Shown here: piece after piece, positions 1 through 9,019 of the stretch
Position numbering within the stretch: the stretch's first letter is position 1
Layout of the letters: each line of letters begins with the position of its first letter
NCBI RefSeq assembly: GCF_025860405.1
Contig: NZ_CP063785.1
Location: 62,001 to 126,000 of the forward strand
Origin: Tolypothrix sp. PCC 7712
GTDB taxonomy: Bacteria > Cyanobacteriota > Cyanobacteriia > Cyanobacteriales > Nostocaceae
Length of the DNA: 64,000 bases
Reading direction: 5' to 3'
The notes under the pieces: model-generated
Told to the model about the DNA's origin: nothing
The model's database searches: none
What the model saw: only the letters and a program-made list of their open reading frames with translations
Position numbers and translations under genes: made by a program

Positions 1-735
1 GGTAATTTGAAACTCTGCTGCATCAACGCTATCGGCATTTTTCGCAGAAACAACAATATAGCTTAACTCCAAACCGTAGGGAGAAGTCCGCCCAATTAAG
101 CGATTAGCTGTGGTGATAATCGGTACTAAAGCTGCATCGTCGTAATTCACGCCTAAGTTAGAACCTTTGGCGGTGAGTACGCCTATCACTTGAAAGCTAG
201 TATTTTTAATTCTTAATTGCTGTCCCACAGGATTAGCACTACCAAACAGTCTTTGGGCTAAATCTGCACCCAATACCGCAACTTGGTTGCTGCGCTTCAT
301 ATCGATGTCAGTAAAAAATCGCCCTTTGGCGGTTTCAAAATCCCTAACTGTCAAGAACGTGGGAGTGGTGCCAATGATATTAACATCGGTATTGCGATTG
401 CGGTAAGTAACAACTTGGCGGCTATTTAATTCCGCCGTCACATTTGCAACTGTGGGTACTTGAGTGGCGATCGCTTTTGCATCTTCCAAAACCAAAGTTT
501 TTGGTACATCCCTAGAGATGCGTTGCGTTTCTTGGTTACCGGGAATCACAAATAAGATATTAGGCCCCAAAGACTCCAGTTGTTGCGAAACATACTTTTG
601 TCCACCTTCGCCAATCCCAATCATCGCAATCACCGAAGCGTTACCAATGACAATTCCCAGCATGGTAAGCGCGCTGCGTAACTTATTCGCCAGCAGGGTT
701 TTCCCCGCCATTTGGATACTTTCTAACAGGTTCAT
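1..735 (-). CDS. MacB/DevC-like ABC transporter permease, 3' end beyond window
   Basis: Reading leftward from an ATG at 735, this encodes the first 245 residues of an FtsX/MacB-family permease; the gene runs off the left edge. The start MNLLESIQMAGKTL is followed by a first membrane segment (LTMLGIVIGNASVIAMIGIG) and then the MacB-type periplasmic core domain. Proteins of this family pair with a separate ATPase, an HlyD adaptor and TolC to move substrates across the envelope without the substrate entering the cytoplasm. It lies 155 bp downstream of the second HlyD gene, and is the last visible gene of the cluster. It is a paralogue of the permease at 5632-6912. The four C-terminal membrane helices usual for the family are not visible because of the truncation. 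The substrate is unknown. Confidence 0.85.
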   Translation of the reverse strand, partial: MNLLESIQMAGKTLLANKLRSALTMLGIVIGNASVIAMIGIGEGGQKYVSQQLESLGPNILFVIPGNQETQRISRDVPKTLVLEDAKAIATQVPTVANVTAELNSRQVVTYRNRNTDVNIIGTTPTFLTVRDFETAKGRFFTDIDMKRSNQVAVLGADLAQRLFGSANPVGQQLRIKNTSFQVIGVLTAKGSNLGVNYDDAALVPIITTANRLIGRTSPYGLELSYIVVSAKNADSVDAAEFQIT

Positions 736-737
736 GG

Positions 738-890
738 TTATTTGTCATTTGTCATTTGTCATTTGTCATTTGTCATTGGTCATTGGTCATTGGTAATGGG
801 TAATTGGTGTTTGTTTCCCTTTCCCCTTTCCCCTTTCCCCTTTTCCCCTTTCCCCTTTTCCCCAGTCCCCAGTCCCCAGTCCCCAGTCCC
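738..890. repeat. Short tandem repeats (TTTGTCA, GTAATTG, CCCCTTT, CCCCAGT)
   Basis: Runs of heptamers fill the gap between the partial permease and the HlyD gene: first TTTGTCA/TTGGTCA units, then GGTAATT, then CCCCTTT and CCCCAGT units. This is the short tandemly repeated repetitive (STRR) class known from Nostoc and Calothrix genomes. No gene is seen here. Confidence 0.85.
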
Positions 891-2354
891 CTACTTACCC
901 TTTGCCTTTTCGATTTTGTAATCCTTCGGTGGGTTTACAAAAATGCGATCGCCTGTTTGTACGCCTTCTAAAACCTGGGTTTGGTCTTGGATTTGTGCGC
1001 CGACGGTGACTTGGCGGAATTGGGGTTTATTGTTTTCGTCAGGGATGAGTACGCCAGTTTGCCCTTTTTCGGTGACAATGGCGACGGTGGGTATAACTAA
1101 AGCATTGTTGACGCGATCGCCTAAAAAGGTCAAATCTACATTTAAGCCAGAACGCAGTTTATCTATCCCTGTATCTAATGCAACTCGCACTTGGAAGGAA
1201 GTTACACCTTGTTCCACTACTGCTTCTGGTGCAATGAGGCGGACACGACCTTTAAATACTTGGTCGGGATAAGCATCAGCAACAATTTCTACCTGTTGTC
1301 CTGGTTTAATTCTGCCAATGTCGGTTTCAGGAACCTGCGCTAAAACTTCTAAACCGCGCGCCACGGCGACAATAGAGCTAGATGTGGCTGATGCACTACT
1401 AGAAGCGGAAGTTGTGGGTGTGACAAATGAACCCACATTAGCGTATTTTTGCGTAACAATACCGTTAAAAGGTGCGCGAATTTCTGTATCTGCAAGCCTG
1501 ACTTGGGCGGCTTTTAATTGCGCTTGGGCGGCTTTGACTGCGGCTTGGCGTTGAGCAATTTCCTCAGGACGGCTACCATTTTGTAACAGTACTAAAGCGG
1601 CGCTGGCTTCGGTAACGGCTGCTTCTTTCGCGTCGATTTCTTCGCTACGAGTTCCACTTTGCAACAGAGATAGGCGTTTTTGCGCTTCTTCTAAAGCAGC
1701 TTTGGCGCGGCTATTTTCGCTAACGTACTGATCGAGCTGATCTTGAGAAGTTGCTCCTTGTCTAGTTAATTCCTGATAGCGCACTACCCGCGCTTGCGTT
1801 AAATTAACCTGGGCTTTTGCAGATTCTACTTGCGCTTGCGCCTGTCCAATTTCTTGAGCGCGATTACCCGCACGGGCTGCGGCTAGTTGTGCTTGGGCTT
1901 GCGCTAAACGTGCTTTTGCTTGGGCGATTTCTTGGGGACGACTTCCCGCCCGCGCTTCATCGAGTTGGGCTTGGGCTTGGGCGATATTAGCCTGGTACTG
2001 CAGGATTTGCGCTTGAATTTCGCCAACATCCATGCGGGCGATTACTTGCCCTTTTTGCACGCGATCGCCTTGTTCAACATATAATTCACCCAATACCCCA
2101 GGATTTTTGGGACTGATATTTACACTTTGAACTGGTACTACCTTCCCACTCGCTGTAATCCGCAGCGTCACAGTTTGGGTTTCTACAGGAACAGTTAGTT
2201 GAGATATATCTTGTTTAGTATTTCCCCGATTCACCAAATTATAAGTAGTAGTAGTGCCCACAACCAAAGCACCAGCTGTTATTAACCCTATCAGCCAGCG
2301 CATGGGATACTTAATTTTTTTGCCAATTACGGGGATTTCTATGTGCGTATTCAT
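891..2354 (-). CDS. HlyD-family periplasmic adaptor (second copy)
   Basis: A 487-residue membrane fusion protein. One N-terminal membrane segment at about residues 18-38 anchors it in the inner membrane. It is followed by a lipoyl-like half motif, a long alanine/glutamine-rich coiled coil (about 110-290) with repeats of the type QAQAQLDEARAGSRPQEIAQ, the second lipoyl half (IRAPFNGIVTQKYANVG), and a beta-barrel domain. Its role would be to join the inner-membrane permease/ATPase to TolC. It is paralogous to the HlyD at 7056-8657 but lacks that protein's glycine-rich tail. It sits between tolC and the partial permease in the same orientation, so it probably shares the ATPase and TolC of the cluster. 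The closest described relatives by architecture are DevB and MacA. The exported substrate cannot be told from sequence. Confidence 0.88.
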   Translation of the reverse strand: MNTHIEIPVIGKKIKYPMRWLIGLITAGALVVGTTTTYNLVNRGNTKQDISQLTVPVETQTVTLRITASGKVVPVQSVNISPKNPGVLGELYVEQGDRVQKGQVIARMDVGEIQAQILQYQANIAQAQAQLDEARAGSRPQEIAQAKARLAQAQAQLAAARAGNRAQEIGQAQAQVESAKAQVNLTQARVVRYQELTRQGATSQDQLDQYVSENSRAKAALEEAQKRLSLLQSGTRSEEIDAKEAAVTEASAALVLLQNGSRPEEIAQRQAAVKAAQAQLKAAQVRLADTEIRAPFNGIVTQKYANVGSFVTPTTSASSSASATSSSIVAVARGLEVLAQVPETDIGRIKPGQQVEIVADAYPDQVFKGRVRLIAPEAVVEQGVTSFQVRVALDTGIDKLRSGLNVDLTFLGDRVNNALVIPTVAIVTEKGQTGVLIPDENNKPQFRQVTVGAQIQDQTQVLEGVQTGDRIFVNPPKDYKIEKAKGK

Positions 2355-3082
2355 GATACCAGCCGATAAAGATTGTTTTGCTGGAATAGCTGTTATTTAA
2401 TGAGCTATTACTGCAATTTAGAAGGAAATAAAGTTCAGAATAAAGGTTATATATTAATCAACGACCTCAAGATTCATTTGCTCAGTTATTACATATTAAG
2501 ATACCTTCATATTAGCTATTCACTTCTTTGCGTGGCTTCACCTGACTGGGTGACTCAAAATCAGGCTGAAGTATGAATTGTGAAGTCTGAAGTAATATAA
2601 AAATTCTGCCCTAAGCTTAATTATCCTAGACTCTATCGGACTCATATTTGATTTTTGAAGTTCACGTATTTCAAGTGCGAAAGCTGAGATTTTTTCAGAA
2701 ATCAAATCGGATTCCTATATTTCTGGTTTTTATCCGCGTTTATCGGCGTATATTAGCGGTTAATTGCTCTTAAATTAGATTTTAGCCACAAAATTCTCAT
2801 GCTCATGAATGAAAACATAAATATGCTTTCATCCCTAATTGAAATATTGCTTTTTTATTCAAATTTTGCTGCAATATTTCATAGAAAATAAAATTAGCAC
2901 AGCCTATCCTACAAACAACATTCAGAATTAGGGGCATGACATTCAGACAATTTCTGTAGAGAGCGAAAGTATTTTCATGCCTTACCCCTAAATTATCTGC
3001 CTTAGCAGCATTCCTAGTACAGCAATTTAGTAAATCTCTCAAAAAGCTCGATTTCTCACCTTTTTGACTTGTGATTTCTGTG
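2355..3082. other. Intergenic region, AT-rich, with a dispersed repeat
   Basis: No convincing gene is seen. The stretch at about 2731-2763 (TTTATCCGCGTTTATCGG and what follows) closely matches 27018-27053, so it is a dispersed repeat. Short open frames here have no recognisable product or ribosome binding site. Confidence 0.5.
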
Positions 3083-4522
3083 CTAACGTGAAGCTCTAGA
3101 GGTGACAGAACGCTGTAAACTAGCTAGAGCGCGATTGTAATCCAAAATAGCTGTAACTCGATTACCTTCCGCCCTTGTTAAGTCGTTCTCCGCCGCAATT
3201 ACCTCTGTTTGCGTACCGACACCTGCTTGAAATCGCAGCCTAGCTATCTGCAAAGCTTCCCTAGCTTGACTTAAAGCCAAAGTGGAAGTTTGCACATTCT
3301 CTAAATTAGACTGCAACTGAAAATAAAATTGTTCGACATCAAAACGAATTTGATCACGCTGATTAGCAAATTGAGTCTCTGCGATCGCAATATTAGCGCG
3401 TGACTGAGCTGCTCTAGCTCTAGCTGCACCACCATCAAATAAAGTTAAACTGCTTTGTAACCCCACGGAATAGCCATCAACAACGCTAATCCCATCGTTA
3501 TAAATATCTCGAAAACTATAAGTTCCAGTTACACCCAGTTGCGGCCCTAATTGTGAAAGTGCTTGTCGCCTTTGTTGTTCGGATTGATTGCGTTGCGCTA
3601 AAAATTGCGGCAATTCGGGGCGGTTTTGAAAAGCTTGTACAATAGTTTGTTCTAGTGTTTGTTGCCATAAACCAGCTAATTGCACAGGATCGGCCGCAGT
3701 AATACCAACCGATTGTGGCAAATTTAAAAGAGTACCAAACTGACGACGGGCAATTTGCTGATTTGCAATAGAATTAGTCAGTTCTTGTTGAAAATTAGCT
3801 AAATTTACCTGAGCTTGCAGAACATCAAACTGCGTACCCACTCCTGCTTGCAATCGTGCTTGCGTATCTCGTAAACTAGCTTGGGCATTCTCTACCGCAG
3901 AGCGATTAATTCTAACTTGTTCGTCTGCACCTTGTAAATTGTAGTACTGGGTAGCAACATTTAAACCAACTACTAAAGATTGATTTTCTAAATTTAATTC
4001 ATCTATACGTATCTGTTCTTCAGCAGAACGAATATTAGCTTGTCGGTTACCAGAAGTATAGAGATTATAATTGATTTGTGCTTGACCATTAAAAGCAGTG
4101 CTAGATTGAGTTGAACCCCCAGTAAATAAATCACTACCACTATTAGCTAAGTTCCCACTCACATTAGCATTAGGAAGTAAAGCCGCCTGAGCTTCTCGTA
4201 ATACACTGCGGCTGCGTTCTAACTGAAATTGCGCTGCTTGTAAAGTTGGATTGTTGCGTCTAGCTAATTCTAAAGCTTGAGCTAAACTTAAGGGTACAGT
4301 TCCCTGAATCCTCACTTCTTCGGGTTTGGTAGGAAACAGTAAAGGGTTAGGATTAGGGCTGAGATTATCAATAATTGACCGAGAATTATTAACTGTAGGA
4401 CTCGGAGATTGTAGCGTTTGTGCTGTAGTTTCTGCATTGACGCTTTTGGCTAAAGTCGTCATGAGAACTGCAACTAATAATGTAACCCAGGTAGAATGCA
4501 CGCGGAATAAAATAAAATTCAT
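3083..4522 (-). CDS. TolC-family outer membrane efflux protein
   Basis: A 479-residue outer membrane factor that would form the exit duct for the ABC/HlyD exporters around it. The N-terminus (MNFILFRVHSTWVTLLVAVL, cleavage likely after SVNA) is a signal peptide. A proline/serine linker of about 50 residues precedes two homologous halves of the OEP type, each containing long helices with patterns such as LELARRNNPTLQAAQ and QARLQAGVGTQFDVLQAQ; the second half repeats the motif as ARLRFQAGVGTQTEVIAA. The internal duplication and length fit the family. It lies between the ATPase gene (upstream, 270 bp AT-rich gap) and the second HlyD gene (downstream), all on the same strand. HgdD is the best-studied cyanobacterial relative, but orthology is not shown here. 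Confidence 0.9.
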   Translation of the reverse strand: MNFILFRVHSTWVTLLVAVLMTTLAKSVNAETTAQTLQSPSPTVNNSRSIIDNLSPNPNPLLFPTKPEEVRIQGTVPLSLAQALELARRNNPTLQAAQFQLERSRSVLREAQAALLPNANVSGNLANSGSDLFTGGSTQSSTAFNGQAQINYNLYTSGNRQANIRSAEEQIRIDELNLENQSLVVGLNVATQYYNLQGADEQVRINRSAVENAQASLRDTQARLQAGVGTQFDVLQAQVNLANFQQELTNSIANQQIARRQFGTLLNLPQSVGITAADPVQLAGLWQQTLEQTIVQAFQNRPELPQFLAQRNQSEQQRRQALSQLGPQLGVTGTYSFRDIYNDGISVVDGYSVGLQSSLTLFDGGAARARAAQSRANIAIAETQFANQRDQIRFDVEQFYFQLQSNLENVQTSTLALSQAREALQIARLRFQAGVGTQTEVIAAENDLTRAEGNRVTAILDYNRALASLQRSVTSRASR

Positions 4523-4792
4523 GGCTGATGTAGTAAATAGGTTTGATAGGATAGTAAATCTTGAATTTTTATTGGTAATGTGGAATTATATCTAAAACTC
4601 TGCAGAGCAGCTTTTAAATATAAATTATTCTTACGCACCCTAAATACACTTAAACATCTTATCTTATTCTTTTGTGTAGTTTGCGATTCGTTTTCCTGCT
4701 TGTGTCCTAATTACTTATTTGATGTTGTAAACTATTATTCAACAATAAAATTTAATTTAAAATATAAAATTCAACTCACAGCCATACAATAT

Positions 4793-5464
4793 TCAGCCCA
4801 CAATTAACCCATCTTGTACGCGGATAATTCTTTTAGTTTGGGCTGCAATATCAGGTTCATGGGTAACAATGATAATTGTGATACCTTGTTCATTTAATTC
4901 TGTTAATAAATTCATTACCTCGTAAGAAGTTTCTGTATCTAATGCTCCTGTAGGTTCGTCTGCCAAAACTAATGCAGGTCGATTCACCAAAGCCCGCGCG
5001 ATCGCTACCCGTTGTTGTTGTCCTCCAGAAAGTTGACTCGGACGGTTAGCCACACGGTCTTTTAATCCTACTCTTTCTAATGCATCCAATGCTCTTTGGC
5101 GGCGTTTCGGCTTAGGTAAATTAGCGTAAACCATTGGTAGCATGACATTATCTAGCGCTGTTGCTCTTGCCAAGAGATTAAATTGCTGGAACACAAAACC
5201 TATTCTTTGATTGCGAATATAAGCCAACTCATCATCATCAAAAGTGGTGAGGTTTCTGCCTTCAAAAATATAATGTCCTGCACTGGGACGATCCAAACAC
5301 CCCAAAATATTCATCAGCGTAGACTTACCCGAACCTGATGCACCCATAATCGCCACATATTCCCCTTCCTCAATAGAAAGTTGAATTCCCTTCAAAATCG
5401 GAACCTCAACTTCTCCTAGGTGATAGGTTTTGGTAATCGATTCCATCCAAATCATTGTTGGCAT
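4793..5464 (-). CDS. ABC transporter ATP-binding protein, MacB/LolD/DevA type
   Basis: A 223-residue nucleotide-binding subunit. Walker A is GASGSGKST (about residues 41-49), the signature is [15 protein letters not shown], Walker B is LVLADEPTG followed by ALD, and the switch histidine is in IIVTHEPD. The Q-loop is FVFQQFNLL. The family is the MacB-like group in which the ATPase is a separate polypeptide driving a permease dimer that works as a mechanotransmitter. It follows the first permease across a 160-bp tandem-repeat spacer, and tolC follows it, an order (adaptor, permease, ATPase) like devBCA. The start [14 protein letters not shown] is chosen because it is the first in-frame methionine; MIWMES or MESITKTY is equally possible. 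Confidence 0.93.
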   Translation of the reverse strand: MPTMIWMESITKTYHLGEVEVPILKGIQLSIEEGEYVAIMGASGSGKSTLMNILGCLDRPSAGHYIFEGRNLTTFDDDELAYIRNQRIGFVFQQFNLLARATALDNVMLPMVYANLPKPKRRQRALDALERVGLKDRVANRPSQLSGGQQQRVAIARALVNRPALVLADEPTGALDTETSYEVMNLLTELNEQGITIIIVTHEPDIAAQTKRIIRVQDGLIVG

Positions 5465-5469
5465 AATGA

Positions 5470-5630
5470 TGTTTGTCCTTTGTCATTTGTCATTTGTCAT
5501 TTGTCATTTGGTAATTGGTAATTGGTAATTGGTAATTGGTAATTGGTAATTGGTGTTCGTTTCCCTGCTACCCTTTTCCCTTTCCCCTTTCCCCTTTCCC
5601 CTTTTTCCCCAATCCCTAATCCCCAGTCCC
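5470..5630. repeat. Short tandem repeats (TTTGTCA, GGTAATT, CCCCTTT)
   Basis: The ATPase/permease spacer consists of heptamer runs like those at 738-890: TTTGTCA units, at least seven GTAATTG units, then CCCCTTT and CCCCAGT-like units. It lies within the transcribed cluster, so it would be part of the mRNA. Confidence 0.85.
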
Positions 5631-5631
5631 T

Positions 5632-6912
5632 CTAGTCACTACGTAAAGCTGTAATCGGATCTAATTTGGCAGCATTTCTGGCGGGAATTACGCCAGCGAC
5701 TAAGCCGACACCTAATGAGAGTGCAAAGCCGACGATGATGGAGAGAACGGAAATCACAAAGGGGAACTTAAAAATATTTGCTGCACCAAATGCGATCGCA
5801 ATTCCGCTTACCATGCCAATAACGCCACCGACAATAGAAATGACGATCGCTTCGGCTAAAAATTGATTCAATATCGCTGAATTGGTTGCACCAACGGCTT
5901 TACGAATGCCAATTTCTCTGGTACGTTCCACCACAGACACCAGCATGATATTAGCAATCCCAATACCGCCTACTACTAGCGAAATGCCTGCGATCGCAAC
6001 TACCATAACGGTAAACAATCCCACGACATTGGTAAAGGTGCTGACAATATCAGCTTGATTAGTCAGCCGAAAATCATCAGCTTGCGGTGGATAAATATTG
6101 TGACGTAAACGTAAGAGATTGGTAACCTGAAACTGCGCTGCTTCTAACTGTTCTTGATTGGCACCTTTAACTAAAATGCCACTCACAGAAACACCTGCTA
6201 GAGCATTGTTACCAACTAATCTGGCGGACATACTTGTTAGCGGAATGAAAACTTGGTCATCTCGATCCATTGGCCCTTGAGAACCTTTTGGTTCCATCAC
6301 CCCAATTACTTTATAAGCTTCTCCTCGAATCCGGATTGTCTCATCTATGGGATTAGCACCTTGACCAAACAGAGTATTTAATACTGTCGGCCCCAGTACA
6401 GCTACCTGTGCAGCCGTGTTGAGTTCTTCCTCAGTAAAATACCTCCCTTGTTGCGGGTGCGTGTTTCTGATATCTGGGTAACTTAAATCAGTGCCGTAAA
6501 TGGTGGTTGATGTATTTTGCCCTCCATAAACTACTTGTGCATTGCGCTGTAAATAAGCTGACACCATCTGAGCCGATGGAGCTTGTTGTGCGATCGCTTT
6601 TGCATCTTCCCACGTCAAAGTACTACTAGAACCTATCCCTTGGCTGATATTTCCGCTTCTCGCCGCACCTGCCAAGATTTGGATGACATCTGTACCTAAT
6701 GCTTGGATTTGCTGCTCAACACCCTTTTGCACGCCCTGTCCCACAGAGGTAATGGCAATCACAGAAGAAATGCCAATAATTACACCCAGCATCGTCAATC
6801 CCGTGCGTAATTTATTACTCCACAGCGTTTCCGCTGCCATTATCAAAATTTCTAAAAACGGAACAGTCCGGGTATTTTTAGGTTTGTAAAACCCCTTAAA
6901 TAGCTTAAACAT
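5632..6912 (-). CDS. MacB/DevC-like ABC transporter permease
   Basis: A permease of 427 residues if translation starts at the ATG at 6912 (MFKLFKGFYKPKNTRTV). A longer frame to 7044 exists, but its extra codons are tandem-repeat DNA, so the internal start is preferred. After the first membrane helix (LTMLGVIIGISSVIAITSVG) comes the MacB periplasmic core domain, and then three C-terminal helices with the FtsX hallmark VERTREIGIRKAVGAT at the cytoplasmic loop. It should pair with the ATPase at 4793-5464 and the HlyD protein at 7056-8657. The partial gene at 1-735 is a paralogue with a very similar N-terminus. The gene lies directly downstream of hlyD across a spacer carrying one arm of a 53-bp inverted repeat. 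Confidence 0.9.
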   Translation of the reverse strand: MFKLFKGFYKPKNTRTVPFLEILIMAAETLWSNKLRTGLTMLGVIIGISSVIAITSVGQGVQKGVEQQIQALGTDVIQILAGAARSGNISQGIGSSSTLTWEDAKAIAQQAPSAQMVSAYLQRNAQVVYGGQNTSTTIYGTDLSYPDIRNTHPQQGRYFTEEELNTAAQVAVLGPTVLNTLFGQGANPIDETIRIRGEAYKVIGVMEPKGSQGPMDRDDQVFIPLTSMSARLVGNNALAGVSVSGILVKGANQEQLEAAQFQVTNLLRLRHNIYPPQADDFRLTNQADIVSTFTNVVGLFTVMVVAIAGISLVVGGIGIANIMLVSVVERTREIGIRKAVGATNSAILNQFLAEAIVISIVGGVIGMVSGIAIAFGAANIFKFPFVISVLSIIVGFALSLGVGLVAGVIPARNAAKLDPITALRSD

Positions 6913-6930
6913 TGTTTGAGGAACAGGAGA

Positions 6931-6983
6931 GGGATTGGGGAACTCGGGGCCCCCTCTGGGGATAAGGGGTAATGGGGATTGGG
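6931..6983. repeat. Left arm of a 53-bp inverted repeat flanking hlyD
   Basis: This block (containing AACTCGGGGCCCCCTCTGG) is found again as its exact reverse complement at 8961-9013. The two arms enclose the HlyD gene. It sits inside tandem-repeat DNA but is itself not a simple repeat. Confidence 0.8.
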
Positions 6984-7055
6984 GACTGGGGACAAGGGTA
7001 AAAGGGGAAACACCAATTACCAGATGACAAATGACAAATGACAAAGGACAATTCT

Positions 7056-8657
7056 TTAAGGCGCACCGCCACCAGAACGACCGCCGCCAGAACCACCACC
7101 TTGGCGACCGCCGCCACCGCCACCGCCGCCTCCCACGCCAGGGAAAACTCCGCCTCGTGGTGTAGATTGTGGTCGTGAACCTGGTGGGAAACTGAGCAAT
7201 ACTCTCTCGTCACCAGTCAAGCCTGATTTCACTTCCGTAAATTTACTAACAGTTACGCCAGTTTCAATACGTGTAAATATAGGTTTGTTATCTGTCCCGG
7301 CGACAAACACACCTGTGCTATTTTCTCGGCGCACAACAGATGCGGTTGGCACTACCAGGGCATTCTCTACTTGACCAACTTGGAAATCTGTAGCCACATT
7401 CATCCCAGACCGCAATAATCTTTGGGGATCTGTAAGCGATATTCTGACTTCAAAACTCGTGACATTTTGCGTCACTACAGATTGAGCAGCGATTTGCTTG
7501 ACTTGACCTTCAAAAACTTTTCCTGGGTAAGCATCTGCCTTGATTGTCACTGGTAAACCCAGGCGAATTTTGGAAATATTGGTTTCTGCTAAATTGGCGA
7601 CAACTTCATTCGTAGAAGCTAACGCCAAAATCGAGGAAGAAGTAGCAGAAGAGACATCGCTACTGGCTGTTGTGGGAGTCACAAACGCACCGGGATCAGC
7701 GTATTTCTTGGTGACAACGCCATCAAAAGGTGCGCGAATTATGGTGTCATTTATTTGAGCTTGAGTATTTTGCAGTGAACCGCGAGCAGATGTAACTTGA
7801 GCACGTGCTACCTCAATATCTTCTGGGCGGCTTCCGGCTTTTAATAGAGCTAAAGCTTGTTGTCTTTGGTTAACTGTAGCCCTGGCTTGGGCAATATCTT
7901 CTGGACGCGAACCGGCTTTTTGTAGAGCTAAGGCTTGCTGCGCTTCATTAACAGCAGCTTGGGCGCTGTCCCTATCTGCCCGTTTTTGGTTAACAACCTG
8001 TAGGGCAATACCACCAGAATTGTACAGTTGTTGATTACGGCGATAATCATCTTCCGCTTTACTTAAGGTAGCTTGAGCGCTTTGTAAGCGGGCTTGTGCT
8101 TGACCTATATCCTGGGGGCGATTTCCAGCTTGCGCCTTTTGCAGGTTCGCCTCGGCTTCGTCTAATGCTGCTTGTGCTTGAGCAATATCCTGAGGGCGAT
8201 TTCCAGCTTGCGCCTTTTGCAGATTCGCCTCGGCTTGCGCTAACTGTCCTTGAGCAGAAGTAAGTTGTCCGCGCAGATTGGAATCATCCATGTAGGCAAC
8301 AATCTGTCCTGCTTTGACAATATCTCCTTCCTTTGCTAATAGTCTTTTGAGGATGCCAGAATTTTTCGGGCTGAGGTTAATTGAGCGCTCAGGTTTGACT
8401 GTACCATTCGCTGAGACTGTAATTGCTAAAGTCTGTCTTTCGAGAGGCTGCATCAGCACCCTTCGTCTAGCTTGCTGAGTGGGAACGACAGCTACCTGGT
8501 AATAAATTGCAGAGCCAATTCCACCCAAAAGCCCAACGGCAAGTAGCCACGACAGCCAACGAATTTTGAACTTTCTTTTGCTTTTGGGAAGCAATGCCGA
8601 TGAATCAACAGATGGTGATGAATCGATAGATTGTGATGAATCAATAGTCATTTGCAC
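7056..8657 (-). CDS. HlyD-family periplasmic adaptor with glycine-rich tail
   Basis: A 533-residue adaptor that opens the exporter cluster. The N-terminus is serine-rich (SSQSIDSSPSVDSS), then comes a membrane segment at about 34-54, a lipoyl half, a coiled coil of repeated units (QAGNRPQDIAQAQAALDEAE and variants, about 130-280), the second lipoyl half (IRAPFDGVVTKKYADPG) and a beta-barrel/MP domain. The last 35 residues are almost all glycine, serine, arginine and proline (GGGGGGGGRQGGGSGGGRSG), unlike the second HlyD copy, and could be a flexible or surface-binding tail. It is co-directional with the permease, ATPase and tolC, so a MacAB-TolC or DevBCA-like export machine is implied. Two TGAC-N4-GTCA dyads lie 110-155 bp upstream. 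Confidence 0.9.
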   Translation of the reverse strand: MQMTIDSSQSIDSSPSVDSSALLPKSKRKFKIRWLSWLLAVGLLGGIGSAIYYQVAVVPTQQARRRVLMQPLERQTLAITVSANGTVKPERSINLSPKNSGILKRLLAKEGDIVKAGQIVAYMDDSNLRGQLTSAQGQLAQAEANLQKAQAGNRPQDIAQAQAALDEAEANLQKAQAGNRPQDIGQAQARLQSAQATLSKAEDDYRRNQQLYNSGGIALQVVNQKRADRDSAQAAVNEAQQALALQKAGSRPEDIAQARATVNQRQQALALLKAGSRPEDIEVARAQVTSARGSLQNTQAQINDTIIRAPFDGVVTKKYADPGAFVTPTTASSDVSSATSSSILALASTNEVVANLAETNISKIRLGLPVTIKADAYPGKVFEGQVKQIAAQSVVTQNVTSFEVRISLTDPQRLLRSGMNVATDFQVGQVENALVVPTASVVRRENSTGVFVAGTDNKPIFTRIETGVTVSKFTEVKSGLTGDERVLLSFPPGSRPQSTPRGGVFPGVGGGGGGGGGRQGGGSGGGRSGGGAP

Positions 8658-8766
8658 TCTGGAATAGGAAAAAGCTAGTTTTTTTAGTCTGCAAGTATCA
8701 CCTGGGAGCTTTTATCGTATAAATTCATGCTAGTAATTATCGACCAAAATTAGTGAATTGAGTGCA

Positions 8767-8812
8767 TGACTAAAGTCACTAATAATTGAAAACTCATTTG
8801 TGACCTAAGTCA
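8767..8812 (-). promoter_or_regulatory. Pair of TGAC-N4-GTCA dyads upstream of hlyD
   Basis: TGACTAAAGTCA (8767-8778) and TGACCTAAGTCA (8801-8812) are near-identical imperfect palindromes whose centres are 34 bp apart, about three helical turns. They lie upstream of the hlyD start at 8657 in a position suiting a dimeric regulator. The regulator is not known. Confidence 0.35.
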
Positions 8813-8821
8813 TCAATTTGG

Positions 8822-8960
8822 CATTGGTCATTTGTTATTTGTCATTTGTCATTTGTCATTTGTCATTTGGTAATGGGTAATGGGTAATGGGTGTTTGGTA
8901 TTTGCTGTTTGTCAAAAGTCAAGAGTCAAATCTTGATAACCAATTACCAATTACCAATTA
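8822..8960. repeat. Short tandem repeats (TTTGTCA, GGGTAAT, CAATTAC)
   Basis: TTTGTCA heptamers are followed by GGGTAAT units and then by CAATTAC units, which are the reverse complement of the GTAATTG unit found elsewhere in the window. The block lies between hlyD and the TPR gene. Confidence 0.8.
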
Positions 8961-9013
8961 CCCAATCCCCATTACCCCTTATCCCCAGAGGGGGCCCCGA
9001 GTTCCCCAATCCC
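8961..9013. repeat. Right arm of a 53-bp inverted repeat flanking hlyD
   Basis: Exact reverse complement of 6931-6983, as read by eye base by base. It ends just before the stop codon of the TPR gene at 9020. Confidence 0.8.
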
Positions 9014-9019
9014 CAGTCG

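Noticed and set aside
2373..2576. 67-codon frame on the plus strand
   Set aside because: No family, no start signal, divergent from hlyD in DNA likely to hold its promoter.
2803..3042. 79-codon frame on the minus strand
   Set aside because: Composition is not protein-like, no ribosome binding site, no recognised family; it lies in an AT-rich gap.
6913..7044. N-terminal extension of the permease
   Set aside because: The added codons are heptamer-repeat DNA and one arm of the 53-bp inverted repeat.
6905..7213. 102-codon minus-strand frame across the end of hlyD
   Set aside because: It reads the glycine-rich hlyD tail in another frame and then the repeat spacer.
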